This document shows positions 1 through 10,073 of a stretch of 64,000 bases of DNA, piece after piece; position 1 is the stretch's first letter, and the number at the start of each line of letters is the position of its first letter. The DNA lies in contig NZ_JAAAMK010000005.1 in NCBI RefSeq assembly GCF_024105665.1, forward strand, positions 124,001 to 188,000, read 5' to 3'. This DNA is from Aliihoeflea aestuarii. GTDB lineage: Bacteria; Pseudomonadota; Alphaproteobacteria; Rhizobiales; Rhizobiaceae. The translations under genes were made by a program, and so were the position numbers. The notes below the pieces were generated by a model that saw nothing but the letters and a program-made list of their open reading frames with translations, had not been told where the DNA came from and made no database searches.

Positions 1-1
1 T

Positions 2-508
2 GCGATCTTGTTTTCGTCGATCATCTTTCCCCCGCAGATCACCCTGATCTCGCTCTATCAGATACTGGTCGACTACAACCTCTACAACAGCCTGCTCGGA
101 CTGACCCTCGTCTACATCTCGTTGCAACTTCCGTTGACGGTCTATCTGCTCGAAGGGTTCTTCGCGCGCATTCCCCAGGATCTGTTCGATGCCGCGAAGA
201 TGGACGGCTATGGCGATCTGGAGATCTTTTGGCGCATCGTCCTGCCCGTCGGCATGCCGGCGATAGCCACGACGCTGATCCTCAACTTCATTCAATTGTG
301 GAACGAGTTCCTGTTCGCCGTTGTGCTCGTGACCGACCCCGACAAGCGCACGCTGCCGATCGGCCTGCGTGCGTTCATGGGCGATAATTTCCAGGACATC
401 GGCATGATCGCGGCGGGTGTGATGGTGTCCGTCATCCCGGTGATCGTCGCCTACATGTTCTTCTCCGAAAAGCTCATCCGCGGCATGACAGCCGGCGCCA
501 TTAAATGA
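2..508 (+). CDS. Carbohydrate ABC transporter permease (MalG-like), 5' partial
   Basis: The reading frame is open from the first bases, so the N-terminus lies outside the window. The visible part is hydrophobic with several membrane segments. The EAA loop of ABC permeases is present at about nt 190-250 (DAAKMDG followed about ten residues later by IVLP), the site that contacts the ATPase. The family is the inner-membrane permease of CUT1-type sugar importers. The ATPase gene follows after 7 bases, so the two form one operon. The substrate cannot be read from the sequence; the downstream dehydrogenase suggests a sugar, polyol or sugar acid. The start is missing, so length and any N-terminal signal are unknown. 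Confidence 0.88.
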   Translation, partial: AILFSSIIFPPQITLISLYQILVDYNLYNSLLGLTLVYISLQLPLTVYLLEGFFARIPQDLFDAAKMDGYGDLEIFWRIVLPVGMPAIATTLILNFIQLWNEFLFAVVLVTDPDKRTLPIGLRAFMGDNFQDIGMIAAGVMVSVIPVIVAYMFFSEKLIRGMTAGAIK

Positions 509-515
509 GGCAGAC

Positions 516-1669
<1,154 letters not shown>

Positions 1670-1673
<4 letters not shown>

Positions 1674-2683
1674 CGCTTCGCATCGGGCTCGTCGGAGCCG
1701 GCTGGGTGACCCGGCATCATCTCGACGCATGGAAACGCCACGACGCGGAGGCGAGTGTCGTCGCCATCGCAGATCCGGTTCTGGAACGCGCGCAGGCACG
1801 GGCACAAGAGTTCGGCATAGGTGCCGTGTTCGACTGCGCGGCCGCGATGCTGGACGAGCAGGCGCTCGACGCCGTCGACATTGCCGCGCCGCGTGCGTTC
1901 CATGCCGATTTGGTGCGGCTTGCCGCCGATCGCGGCGTGCCGGTACTGTGCCAAAAACCACTGGCCCCGACATTGGCCGAGGCACAGAAACTGGTGCGTG
2001 AGGTCGGCGCACGGACCCGCTTGATGGTTCATGAGAACTGGCGTTTCCGTCCCTACTACCGTCAGGCGGCCGACTGGCTGCGCCAGGGGCGCCTCGGCAA
2101 GATAAAGGGAGCGGCCCTTACGCTTTTGACATCGGGTACCGTGCGGGATGCCGAGGGCCGCTACCCGGCGCTCGAAAGACAGCCTTTCATAGCCGACGAA
2201 ACGCGGATGCTGGTCGGCGAGGTCCTCATCCATCACCTCGATACGCTGCGTTTCCTGCTTGGGGCGCTCGAAGTGAAAGCAGCCTGCCTGTCGCGGAGCT
2301 GTCCGGTCATTCGCGGCGAGGACAGCGCAACGATCCACCTTTCGACCGCCGGCGATGCAGGCGTAAGCCTCTTCGGTTCGTTTGCCGCTCACGGCGCGGC
2401 GATCCAGCAGCGCGATGAACTGATCATACTCGGCGAGAAAGCCACGCTGCGTCTCGACGGCTCCGTTCTTTCGATCCACGATGACGGCACGGAAGAGATC
2501 GTCTATGACGCCGATGAAGTGTATGCGGCATCGTATACGAGCACGATCGCCCATTTTATCGATTGCCTTCGCACGGGTGCGGCATTCGAAACCTCACCTG
2601 AGGACAATCTGATGACCCTCAAGCTCGTCGAAGACTGCTATCGACTGTCGAATTGGGAAAGGAAAGCTGGAGCAGCGGCATGA
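1670..2683 (+). CDS. Gfo/Idh/MocA family oxidoreductase
   Basis: A 337-residue NAD(P)-dependent dehydrogenase of the Gfo/Idh/MocA family. The Rossmann motif GLVGAGWVTRHHLDAW is at the N-terminus. The family's catalytic EKP motif appears here as QKP (CQKPLAPTLAEA, near residue 103), so the lysine is kept and the glutamate is replaced. A substrate-binding beta-sheet domain follows. Translation starts at a GTG that overlaps the ATPase stop, and the stop overlaps the next ATG. The likely role is oxidation or epimerisation of the sugar taken up by the adjacent importer; the substrate is unknown. Confidence 0.85.
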
Positions 2684-3342
2684 GCGAGCCATTACCGATT
2701 CCGACACGCATCGACGAACAGGCGGAAATCAAGCGCCGGATCGAAGAGGACATCATCTTCGGCCGTCTGGCACCGGGTACGCGTTTGATCGAGGACATGC
2801 TGATGGCGCGGTATCACGCGTCACGCCATTACGTCCGTCAGGCGTTGGTCGATCTAGAGCGAAGCGGCATCGTCAGGCGCGAGCGGAATGTCGGCGCGAC
2901 GGTCAGGACGTATTCGCCCGACGAAGTTCGGCAGATCTATGAAGTTCGCGAAATGCTGTCCCGGCAGGCGGCGCTGAACATTCCGCTGCCCGCGCCGCAG
3001 GCGCTGATCGATCGCCTCGAAGCTATCCAGGCCGACTATGCGAAACACGCGCTTGCCGGCGACCTTCGGGGCGTTCACGAAACGAACGACGCCTTTCATC
3101 TCGCCCTGTTTTCAGGATGCGGCAATCCATATCTGGTCCAGACGTTGCAGGAATATATGAGCCTGACCTTGCCGATACGCGCCAAGAATCTGGCCGACCG
3201 GGAGGGGCTGACGCTGTCGATCAAACAGCACGCGGTGATGATCGATCTCATGCGCGGGACCGATAGCTGGGCGCTGTCGCAATTGTGCGTGGATCACATG
3301 CAGTACAGCAAGCTGGATTATCTCAGGCGCGCGGCGGCCTAG
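2680..3342 (+). CDS. GntR family transcriptional regulator with FCD domain
   Basis: A 220-residue regulator with an N-terminal winged helix-turn-helix (about residues 10-75, including SRHYVRQALVDLERSGIV) and a C-terminal all-helical FCD ligand domain with histidines suited to metal or carboxylate binding. The ATG at 2680 was chosen over a TTG at 2653 because it forms an ATGA overlap with the preceding stop and has GGAG about 7 bases upstream. Its place at the end of the sugar operon suggests it controls that operon in response to a substrate, probably a sugar acid. It converges with the next gene, overlapping by four bases at the 3' ends. Confidence 0.85.
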   Translation: MSEPLPIPTRIDEQAEIKRRIEEDIIFGRLAPGTRLIEDMLMARYHASRHYVRQALVDLERSGIVRRERNVGATVRTYSPDEVRQIYEVREMLSRQAALNIPLPAPQALIDRLEAIQADYAKHALAGDLRGVHETNDAFHLALFSGCGNPYLVQTLQEYMSLTLPIRAKNLADREGLTLSIKQHAVMIDLMRGTDSWALSQLCVDHMQYSKLDYLRRAAA

Positions 3343-3974
3343 CGACCGCTTCTCAGGCAGCAGCCGCCATAGACGGTCCCGTCGGGCGCGATCACCATGG
3401 CTTCGTAGGGAAAGCCGACATCGCTCATGCCGTCCGAGCAGAAACGATGGTTTCGCCATGCCGCGACATGGCCGGTTCCGTCCTCGCTTTCGAGCCGCAC
3501 GGCGTAGCGGCCGAGAAGTCCGACGGCGCGTGTCATCGGGCCTGCCTTCCATGTCACGTCATCGTCCACCGGTGTCTGGAAGACCGCTTCCTCGCCGCCG
3601 ATCGACAACGTCCAGAACGGCTCGGTGCCGTTGCAGCGCAATGGAAAGATCGCGTCGTCTGCCGGTTGCGCCTCGCCCGGCGCAAGGTAGCGCGCATTGA
3701 CCCAGCCAAGTCCGTCATCGCCGACGACTTGCCACCACACGGAGCCGTTCAGTTCCATGCGTGTGCCGGCGACCGCCAAATCGTCGGCGTCCGGCGACAG
3801 GGTGCCGACGATTTGCGAGGACGCGTCGGGCTGTGCGCGAATGTTCAGGACGTCGCTCTCGCGCACGTCGACCACCCGATAGGTCAGGGTCGGTTCGGGG
3901 GCCTGCTCCTCGGTTGCGAATGCCGGATCGGCCAGGAAAATGAGCGAAAGCGCGGCGATCTTGAACTGGTTCAC
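3339..3974 (-). CDS. Secreted SH3-domain protein with COG3650-like C-terminus
   Basis: A 211-residue protein with an N-terminal signal peptide (hydrophobic run ending in DPAFA). An SH3b-like region follows at about residues 30-100, with the pattern VLNIRAQPDASSQIVGTL. The C-terminal region carries RCNGTEPFWTLSI, a hallmark of the uncharacterised COG3650 family, plus late cysteines (CSDGMSD, GGCCL) that could form disulfides. Translation begins at GTG with AAGGGA about 9 bases upstream. The location is probably periplasmic. The function is unknown; bacterial SH3 domains often bind cell-wall peptides, but that is only an inference here. Confidence 0.75.
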   Translation of the reverse strand: MNQFKIAALSLIFLADPAFATEEQAPEPTLTYRVVDVRESDVLNIRAQPDASSQIVGTLSPDADDLAVAGTRMELNGSVWWQVVGDDGLGWVNARYLAPGEAQPADDAIFPLRCNGTEPFWTLSIGGEEAVFQTPVDDDVTWKAGPMTRAVGLLGRYAVRLESEDGTGHVAAWRNHRFCSDGMSDVGFPYEAMVIAPDGTVYGGCCLRSGR

Positions 3975-4011
3975 GATGAGCGTCCCTTACCCGTCAAACG
4001 GTGGCGGGATC

Positions 4012-4335
4012 TTACCGAAGCGAGATGATTTCCGCCATCCACGGTTCGGCCTCGCGCCGGCTCGCAAGCGTTTGCTCGACCTCGTTGAAGAACGAACCGA
4101 CGGCCTCGTCCTGGGCAAGTTCGGGAAGGCCGAGCAGTTCGAGTTCTGCAAACATGGAATCGGCGACGATTCCGGCATAGCGGTCCGCGACGCGATCCGA
4201 ACTCGCCCTTTGGAGGGCATCCACGACGGCCTCAACGCGCCCCTGGCGTCGCTCCATCGGAAACAGTGTGACAGTCGTGGCTTTCGCCAAAGTTTCTTCG
4301 TTCAAACGCACGCTACCCATCCCCCGGTCACGCAT
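4012..4335 (-). CDS. DUF6074 family protein
   Basis: A 107-residue protein. The core pattern VTLFPMERRQGRVEAVV, then SDRVADRYAGIVADSMFAELELLGLPE and an acidic helix ending AVGSFFNEVEQTL, resembles the small DUF6074 proteins common in Hyphomicrobiales. It has no signal peptide, so it is probably cytoplasmic. An alternative ATG lies at 4320, but the Shine-Dalgarno spacing is better for 4335. It is divergent from xylB. The function is unknown. The assignment is from recall of the family pattern. Confidence 0.65.
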   Translation of the reverse strand: MRDRGMGSVRLNEETLAKATTVTLFPMERRQGRVEAVVDALQRASSDRVADRYAGIVADSMFAELELLGLPELAQDEAVGSFFNEVEQTLASRREAEPWMAEIISLR

Positions 4336-4545
4336 TTCAAGCCTGCCGATGCGAATCGCCCGGCGTTGTCCGCATAATTGTCCGAGCGTGGTTGACGAGA
4401 TGTTACCGGTGGGCCGTGCGCGTGATCCGCCTGCCTTGGTCCAGAGTCCAAATATGTCGATGACGAATTATTGCGAGTTCCGAAAAAATTCGACTCGGCC
4501 TTCGCGCGCAATCTGCTAAGAGTGCGCTTGGGAGGATTGCCAGCC

Positions 4546-5994
4546 ATGTTTCTTGGGCTCGATCTCGGCACGTCCGGGGTGAAAGCGGTTTTGATCGACG
4601 CGGATCAGCGCGTCGTCGCATCTTCGACGGCGGAACTTTCCGTTTCGCGGCCGCATCCGGGGTGGTCGGAACAGAATCCCGACGACTGGCTCACTGCTGC
4701 CGAGCAGGCGATTGGCGAATTGTCACGGTCCCATCGCGGCGAACTCGGTGCAGTGCGCGGCATCGGCCTGTCCGGCCAGATGCACGGTGCCACGCTGGTC
4801 GATGCGTCGAACAGAGCGCTTCGTCCGTGCATCCTTTGGAACGACACGCGCAGCCATGCGGAAGCCAAGGCGCTCGACGCCGACCCGCGCTTTCGAAAGA
4901 TCACCGGCAATATCGTCTTTCCAGGCTTTACCGCGCCCAAGCTCGCCTGGGTGAAAGCGAACGAGCCGGATGTGTTTTCGAAGGTCGCCAAAGTGCTGCT
5001 GCCGAAGGACTATCTGCGTCTTTGGCTGACCGGCGAGACGATGTCCGACATGTCGGATTCGTCCGGAACGTCATGGCTCGATGTCGGCAGGCGCGAATGG
5101 TCGTCCGAGCTTCTGGCCGTCACGGACCTTGGCGAACAGCATATGCCTTCGCTCGTGGAGGGCACGCAGCCGGCGGGCGATCTGCGCGGCGAACTGGCAT
5201 CCAAATGGGGCATGACCGGCCGAATCGTCGTTGCCGGCGGGGCAGGGGACAATGCGGCTTCCGCCTGCGGGCTGGGCGTGGCGCATGCGGGCCGGGCCTT
5301 CGTGTCGCTCGGCACATCCGGCGTGCTCTTTGCGGCCAACGACCGCTATCTGCCGAACCCGGAAAGCGCCGTCCATGCCTTTTGCCATGCATTGCCGAAC
5401 ACATGGCATCAGATGGGCGTCATCCTGTCGGCGACCGATTGCCTCAACTGGCTGGCGGGCGTCACCGGCGAGAAGCCGGCCGAATTGACGCGCGATCTCG
5501 GCGAGAGCCTGCGTACGCCGGGTGGCGTGACCTTCCTGCCTTACCTTTCGGGCGAGCGCACGCCGCACAACGACGCGGCGATCCGGGGCGCATTCATCGG
5601 TCTTGCGCATCAATCCGACCGGGCGGCGCTCACGCAGGCGGTCCTGGAAGGCGTCGCCTTTGCGTTGCGCGACAATCTGGAAGCGCTGAAGGCAGCGGGG
5701 ACGGAGCTTCACGCCGTCATGGCGGTCGGCGGCGGTTCGCGCTCGCGGCTCTGGCTAAAGGCCATCGCGACCGCGCTCGACCTGCCTGTCCAGATTCCGG
5801 CGGACGGGGAGTTCGGCGCGGCATTCGGCGCGGCAAGGCTGGGGCTCGTCGTCGCTACGGGTGCGCAGCCTTCCGACGTAATGACGCCTCCAACCATCGC
5901 CGAAACGATCGAACCCGAACGCGCGCTTTCCTCGGCCTATGAGGATGCCTATCGCCGCTACCTCGCGCTTTATCCCGCACTTCAAGGAGTTTGA
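4546..5994 (+). CDS. xylB: Xylulokinase
   Basis: Phosphorylates D-xylulose to xylulose 5-phosphate in the cytoplasm, feeding the pentose phosphate pathway. The 482-residue FGGY-family kinase starts with LGLDLGTSGVKAVL (phosphate-binding loop 1). It has the substrate motif SGQMHGATLVD, the ATP-domain segments GGAGDNAASACGLG and FVSLGTSGV, and the late MAVGGGSRSRLW motif. The ATG at 4546 has GGAGG ten bases upstream; the frame is open further upstream but that extension lacks similarity. xylA begins three bases after the stop, so the two form an operon. Confidence 0.95.
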   Translation: MFLGLDLGTSGVKAVLIDADQRVVASSTAELSVSRPHPGWSEQNPDDWLTAAEQAIGELSRSHRGELGAVRGIGLSGQMHGATLVDASNRALRPCILWNDTRSHAEAKALDADPRFRKITGNIVFPGFTAPKLAWVKANEPDVFSKVAKVLLPKDYLRLWLTGETMSDMSDSSGTSWLDVGRREWSSELLAVTDLGEQHMPSLVEGTQPAGDLRGELASKWGMTGRIVVAGGAGDNAASACGLGVAHAGRAFVSLGTSGVLFAANDRYLPNPESAVHAFCHALPNTWHQMGVILSATDCLNWLAGVTGEKPAELTRDLGESLRTPGGVTFLPYLSGERTPHNDAAIRGAFIGLAHQSDRAALTQAVLEGVAFALRDNLEALKAAGTELHAVMAVGGGSRSRLWLKAIATALDLPVQIPADGEFGAAFGAARLGLVVATGAQPSDVMTPPTIAETIEPERALSSAYEDAYRRYLALYPALQGV

Positions 5995-5997
5995 GCC

Positions 5998-7308
5998 ATG
6001 AGCACTGGATTTTTCGGCGACATCAAGCCGATCCGCTACGAAGGCCCGGAGGCCGTTTCGGAACTCGCTTATCGCCACTATAATCCCGACGAAATCGTCC
6101 TCGGCAAGCGCATGGAAGACCATCTGCGCTTTGCCGTCGCCTATTGGCACTCCTTCGCCTGGCCGGGCGGCGATCCGTTCGGCGGGCAGACCTTCGAGCG
6201 GCCATGGTTCGGCGACACGATGGATCTGGCGAAGCGAAAGGCGGACACCGCCTTCGAGATGTTCCAGCTTCTCGGCGTCCCGTTCTACTGCTTTCATGAC
6301 GCCGACGTGCGGCCGGAAGGCGCGACGCTGAAGGAAAGCATTTCACGCCTCGACGAGATCGGCGATGTGTTCGCCAAGAAGCAGGAAGAGACCGGCGTCA
6401 AGCTGCTCTGGGGCACAGCCAACCTCTTCTCGCACCGCCGCTACATGGCGGGCGCGGCGACCAATCCGGACCCGGATGTGTTTGCCTATGCGGCCGCGAC
6501 GGTGAAGTCCTGCGTGGACGTGACGAAGCGGCTCGGCGGCGCCAACTACGTCCTTTGGGGCGGTCGCGAGGGCTATGAGACGCTTCTCAACACCGACATG
6601 AAGCGCGAGCGCCAGCAGGCGGGCCGGTTCCTGTCGATGGTCGTCGACTACGCGAAGAAGATCGGCTTCGACGGCACCATCCTGATTGAGCCCAAGCCGC
6701 AGGAGCCAACCAAGCACCAATACGATTACGACGTCGCGACGGTCTATGGCTTCCTGAAGGATTTCGGGCTGGAGAACGAGGTCAAGGTCAATGTCGAGCA
6801 GGGCCATGCGATCCTGGCGGGGCACTCGTTCGAGCACGAATTGGCGCTGGCCGGCGCGCTCGGCATCTTCGGTTCGATCGACATGAACCGCAACGATTAT
6901 CAGTCGGGCTGGGACACAGACCAGTTCCCCAACAATGTGCCCGAAATGGCGCTCGCCTATTACGAGGTTCTTCGTGCGGGCGGCTTCACCACGGGCGGCA
7001 CGAATTTCGACGCCAAGCTGCGCCGCCAGTCGCTCGATCCGGTCGATCTGCTGGCAGCTCATGTCGGCGGCATGGATTGCTGTGCGCGCGGGCTGAAAGC
7101 CGCGGCGCGGATCATCGAGGACAAGGCGCTCTCCGCTCCGCTTGAAGAGCGTTATGCGGGCTGGAGCCTTGCCGACGCCGAGGCGATGCTGTCGAGCGAT
7201 GCGACGCTGGAGATGATCTCGGAGCGGGCTCTTTCCAAGGGCATCGATCCGCAGCCGAAATCCGGCCGTCAGGAACGACTGGAAAACATCGTCAACCGGT
7301 ACGTGTAG
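5998..7308 (+). CDS. xylA: Xylose isomerase
   Basis: Converts D-xylose to D-xylulose. The 436-residue length is standard for the class II enzyme. Both family signatures are visible: LIEPKPQEP, with the metal-binding glutamate and lysine, and [10 protein letters not shown], with the catalytic histidine. Further metal ligands appear in [17 protein letters not shown] and the SIDMNRND segment. It lies three bases after xylB. No xylose transporter or xylR is adjacent, though a sugar ABC system lies about 2 kb upstream. A hairpin with a weak T-rich tail follows. Confidence 0.97.
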   Translation: MSTGFFGDIKPIRYEGPEAVSELAYRHYNPDEIVLGKRMEDHLRFAVAYWHSFAWPGGDPFGGQTFERPWFGDTMDLAKRKADTAFEMFQLLGVPFYCFHDADVRPEGATLKESISRLDEIGDVFAKKQEETGVKLLWGTANLFSHRRYMAGAATNPDPDVFAYAAATVKSCVDVTKRLGGANYVLWGGREGYETLLNTDMKRERQQAGRFLSMVVDYAKKIGFDGTILIEPKPQEPTKHQYDYDVATVYGFLKDFGLENEVKVNVEQGHAILAGHSFEHELALAGALGIFGSIDMNRNDYQSGWDTDQFPNNVPEMALAYYEVLRAGGFTTGGTNFDAKLRRQSLDPVDLLAAHVGGMDCCARGLKAAARIIEDKALSAPLEERYAGWSLADAEAMLSSDATLEMISERALSKGIDPQPKSGRQERLENIVNRYV

Positions 7309-7340
7309 ACGTTCGCCGAAACGAACCGTTTACGAGTGGG

Positions 7341-7378
7341 GCGGATGCGGGAACAAAAGTCTCGCATCCGCCGCATTT
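7341..7378 (+). terminator. Putative Rho-independent terminator after xylA
   Basis: An inverted repeat, GCGGATGCGGGA and TCTCGCATCCGC, encloses a loop of about eight bases and is followed by CGCATTTC. It lies 33 bases after the xylA stop and fits the end of the xylBA transcript. The T tract is weak. Confidence 0.6.
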
Positions 7379-7452
7379 CGGACGCGGCCTTGTCTTCGCC
7401 CTGTCATCGATCCCGATTATCTTCCGCCTGTCCCCAAGAGAGGAGGGAATCG

Positions 7453-7668
7453 ATGGTCGAACAACCTTTTTCCAATCGCACCGATGCGGATGCGACGGCA
7501 TGCGCCATTCCGTCCGATCTGGATTCCGTCGTCGACCGTCTGATGTCGTTGGTGGGGCCTGAAGCCGGCGACGAGATCGACCGCGCGGTGAACCGTCGGG
7601 CGCAGATGACGCTGGTGCGCACGATCCGCAGCGTCATCGAGAACGACGAAGCCGACAAAGCGGCCTGA
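7453..7668 (+). CDS. Small hypothetical protein
   Basis: A 71-residue acidic protein with a strong AGGAGG seven bases before the ATG at 7453; that signal is the main evidence the gene is real. The composition is helical (SDLDSVVDRLMSLVGPEAGDEIDRA, then RTIRSVIENDE), with no signal peptide or membrane segment. I recognise no family. It lies alone between the xyl operon terminator and the convergent iclR-type gene. Confidence 0.5.
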   Translation: MVEQPFSNRTDADATACAIPSDLDSVVDRLMSLVGPEAGDEIDRAVNRRAQMTLVRTIRSVIENDEADKAA

Positions 7669-7681
7669 CGGCACGTTCCGA

Positions 7682-7711
7682 CGCCGTCATCGTCGGGCTT
7701 GTCCCGATGAT
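7682..7711. repeat. Short palindromic intergenic repeat (REP-like remnant)
   Basis: An imperfect hairpin, CATCGTCGGG-CTTG-TCCCGATGAT, lies in the gap between two convergent genes. It resembles half of a common rhizobial intergenic palindrome containing CGGGCTTGTCCCG. It could also act as a weak bidirectional terminator. Confidence 0.4.
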
Positions 7712-7818
7712 CTGCCGATGTCGCCGATTCCCGGCGTTTGCAGAGGCTTGGCACAAGGCCGAGCATGATGGATGAGCATCGGCGATGCCCCGTCTTACTT
7801 CCAGCCGTTTGAAACGCC

Positions 7819-8610
7819 TCACTGGACGACGAAATAGTTTTCGATCGAAGCTGCCGCCTGTTTGAGTCGCGGCAGGAATTCGCGCTTCATCTGCGTGAGC
7901 GAGGTGCGGGCCGACTGCGTGGATATGTTGATCGCGGCGACGATGCGGCCGTTTCGATCGCGAATCGGCACCGCGATCGACCGAAGGCCGATTTCCAGTT
8001 CCTGATCGACGATGGCATAGCCGTCCGTTCGTGCGGTCGTGATGTGCCGGGCGAGGGCGTCGCGTTCGATCACGCTGTGTTCGGTGTTCGCGTCCATGGT
8101 GGCGCGGGCAAGGAAGAGGTCGAGATCGGCCGGTGTCAGGTCGGACAGCAGCACGCGACCCATCGAGGTCCACAGCGCAGGCAGGCGTGTGCCGACATGC
8201 AGCCCGACGGAAACGATGCGCGCTCCTGCGATGCGCGCGACATAGACGACGTCTTCATCCGCCAGAACCGCAGCCGAACAGCTTTCGTTGAGCACTGTCG
8301 AAACCTCGCGCATGAACGGTTCGGCATAGGCCCATAAGGAGGAGCCGGACAGCCATGTACGCGCCAAGGTGATCAGGCGAGGCGAGAGCCGGAAGACGCG
8401 CCCGTCCTGAAGCGCGTATCCCGATGCAACCAGCGTCAGAAGGAAGCGACGCGCACCTGCGCGCGTCAATCCCGCTTTCTCGGCCGTTTCCGTCAGGGTC
8501 AGTCCAGCCGGGTGAAGGGCGAGAATTTCCATCACGGACAGGCCACGCGCGAGCGAGCCCACATGGTCGCGGGCAAGAGGTTCGGCGATTGACTCGTCAT
8601 GCGGTGTCAT
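7819..8610 (-). CDS. pcaR: IclR family regulator, probable regulator of the pca genes
   Basis: A 263-residue IclR-type regulator with an N-terminal winged helix (GLSVMEILALHPAGLTLTET, then the recognition helix near GARRFLLTL) and a C-terminal effector domain (GLRSIAVPIRDRNGRIVAAI). It has the layout of the PcaR/PcaU/PobR branch, which binds beta-ketoadipate or related aromatics. It is divergent from pcaIJF, with 77 bases between starts containing a perfect 15-base inverted repeat. The name rests on context and subfamily resemblance. Confidence 0.8.
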   Translation of the reverse strand: MTPHDESIAEPLARDHVGSLARGLSVMEILALHPAGLTLTETAEKAGLTRAGARRFLLTLVASGYALQDGRVFRLSPRLITLARTWLSGSSLWAYAEPFMREVSTVLNESCSAAVLADEDVVYVARIAGARIVSVGLHVGTRLPALWTSMGRVLLSDLTPADLDLFLARATMDANTEHSVIERDALARHITTARTDGYAIVDQELEIGLRSIAVPIRDRNGRIVAAINISTQSARTSLTQMKREFLPRLKQAAASIENYFVVQ

Positions 8611-8638
8611 CTAGCTATGTATCGCATAGAGAACATTT

Positions 8639-8653
8639 GTTCGCAATGCGAAC
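8639..8653. promoter_or_regulatory. Candidate IclR-type operator between pcaR and pcaI
   Basis: GTTCGCAATGCGAAC is a perfect inverted repeat around a central A. It sits 35 bases before the pcaI ATG and 28 bases before the divergent regulator start. A degenerate half-site (TATCGCATAGAGAAC) lies next to it at 8620-8634, recalling the multiple half-sites bound by PcaU/PobR-type proteins. Confidence 0.55.
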
Positions 8654-8687
8654 TTTTAAAGATCGTACTTGAACGTCCGGGAGCGAG

Positions 8688-9407
8688 ATGAACAAGATCC
8701 AGACAGATATCGATGAGGCCGTCGCGGGCATCGAGGACGGCATGTCCGTCATGATCGGCGGTTTTGGTGGTTCGGGCGCGCCGATCGAACTGATCGACGC
8801 GTTGATCGACCGCTACAAGCGCACCGGCTCGCCCGGAAATCTTGCGATCATCAACAACAATGCGGGCAACGGCGCGGTCGGCATCGCGGCGATGATCTAT
8901 GCCGGCATGGTTGCCAAAGTGGTCTGTTCCTTCCCGCGCTCGACGGATTCGCGCGCTTTCACCGAGCGCTATCTGGCCGGCGAGATCGAGCTCGAACTCG
9001 TGCCGCAAGGCACGCTCGCAGAACGAATTCGCGCGGGCGGGTCCGGCATTCCGGCCTTTTACACGCCGACGAGCTACGGTACGCAGCTTGCCGAAGGCAA
9101 ACCCGTCGCCGAGTTCGATGGCAGGCACTATGTACAGGAGCGCTGGCTGAAAGCCGACGTCGCGATCATCAAGGCGGAAATCGCCGACGCGAAGGGCAAC
9201 CTGACCTACAATAAGGCCGCGCGCAACTTCGCACCACTGATGGCGATGGCGGCCGAGACCACTATCGTTCAGGCCAGTCGGATCGTCGATCCGGGCGGCA
9301 TTGATCCCGAACATGTCGTCACGCCCGGCATCTTCGTCGATGCCATCGTCGAGGTGGCCGAACCTGCCCAGGAAGAGGCATTGTTGCGCGCGGGAGCCCA
9401 ATCATGA
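8688..9407 (+). CDS. pcaI: 3-oxoadipate CoA-transferase subunit A
   Basis: The alpha subunit of the enzyme that moves CoA from succinyl-CoA to 3-oxoadipate in the beta-ketoadipate pathway. The 239 residues include the CoA-transferase signature DGMSVMIGGFGGSGAP at about residues 19-34. The ATG at 8688 has GGGAGCGAG just upstream. It overlaps pcaJ by four bases (ATGA). The homologous acetoacetate transferase (AtoD) is an alternative, but the adjacent pcaF-type thiolase and IclR regulator favour the pca assignment. Confidence 0.9.
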   Translation: MNKIQTDIDEAVAGIEDGMSVMIGGFGGSGAPIELIDALIDRYKRTGSPGNLAIINNNAGNGAVGIAAMIYAGMVAKVVCSFPRSTDSRAFTERYLAGEIELELVPQGTLAERIRAGGSGIPAFYTPTSYGTQLAEGKPVAEFDGRHYVQERWLKADVAIIKAEIADAKGNLTYNKAARNFAPLMAMAAETTIVQASRIVDPGGIDPEHVVTPGIFVDAIVEVAEPAQEEALLRAGAQS

Positions 9408-10072
9408 CCGCAAAACTTTCCAACGCGCAGATCGCCTGGCGCGCCGCGCAGGACATCCCGGACGGTGCCTATGTCAATCTGGGCATAGGCTTTCCCGAGA
9501 TGGTCGCCAAGTTCAAGCCGGACGGCCGCGAGGTGATCTACCACACCGAAAACGGCGTGCTCGATTTCGGCGAGGCACCGCCCGCCGGTGAAGAGGATTG
9601 GGACCTGATCAATGCCGGCAAGAAGGCGGTGACGCTCAATCCGGGCGCGTCGTTCTTTCACCACGCGGACAGTTTCGCGATGGTGCGCGGCGGTCATCTC
9701 GACGTCGCCATCCTCGGCGCCTACGAAGTCGCGCAGACCGGTGATCTCGCCAATTGGTCGACCGGGCCGAAATCGGTGCCGGCCGTCGGCGGCGCGATGG
9801 ATCTGGTTCATGGCGCCAAACGCGTGTGCGTCATCACCGACCACGTCACCAAGGACGGAAGGCCGAAGCTCGTCGACAAATGCGCGCTGCCGCTGACCGG
9901 CGTCGGCTGCGTGACGACGGTCTATACGAGCCTTGCCGTGGTCGATATCGTCAATGCGCGGTTCGTTTTGCGCGAAAAATTGCCAAGCATCAGCCTCGAG
10001 GACTTGCAGGCCGTGACCGGTGCCGAACTGGTCGCGGACAAGGTTGGGGATCTGATCGTACCGGAGGTTTGA
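9404..10072 (+). CDS. pcaJ: 3-oxoadipate CoA-transferase subunit B
   Basis: The beta subunit of 3-oxoadipate CoA-transferase, 222 residues. It carries the active-site glutamate in YHTENGVLDFG (near residue 49) and the conserved stretch NPGASFFHHADSFAMVRGGH. It overlaps pcaI by four bases and ends one base before the pcaF start, so all three are a single translationally coupled unit. Confidence 0.92.
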   Translation: MTAKLSNAQIAWRAAQDIPDGAYVNLGIGFPEMVAKFKPDGREVIYHTENGVLDFGEAPPAGEEDWDLINAGKKAVTLNPGASFFHHADSFAMVRGGHLDVAILGAYEVAQTGDLANWSTGPKSVPAVGGAMDLVHGAKRVCVITDHVTKDGRPKLVDKCALPLTGVGCVTTVYTSLAVVDIVNARFVLREKLPSISLEDLQAVTGAELVADKVGDLIVPEV

Positions 10073-10073
10073 C

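Noticed and set aside
4471-4545. Longer start for xylB
   Set aside because: The kinase begins at the LGLDLGTSG motif just after ATG 4546, which has GGAGG upstream; the extension has no match.
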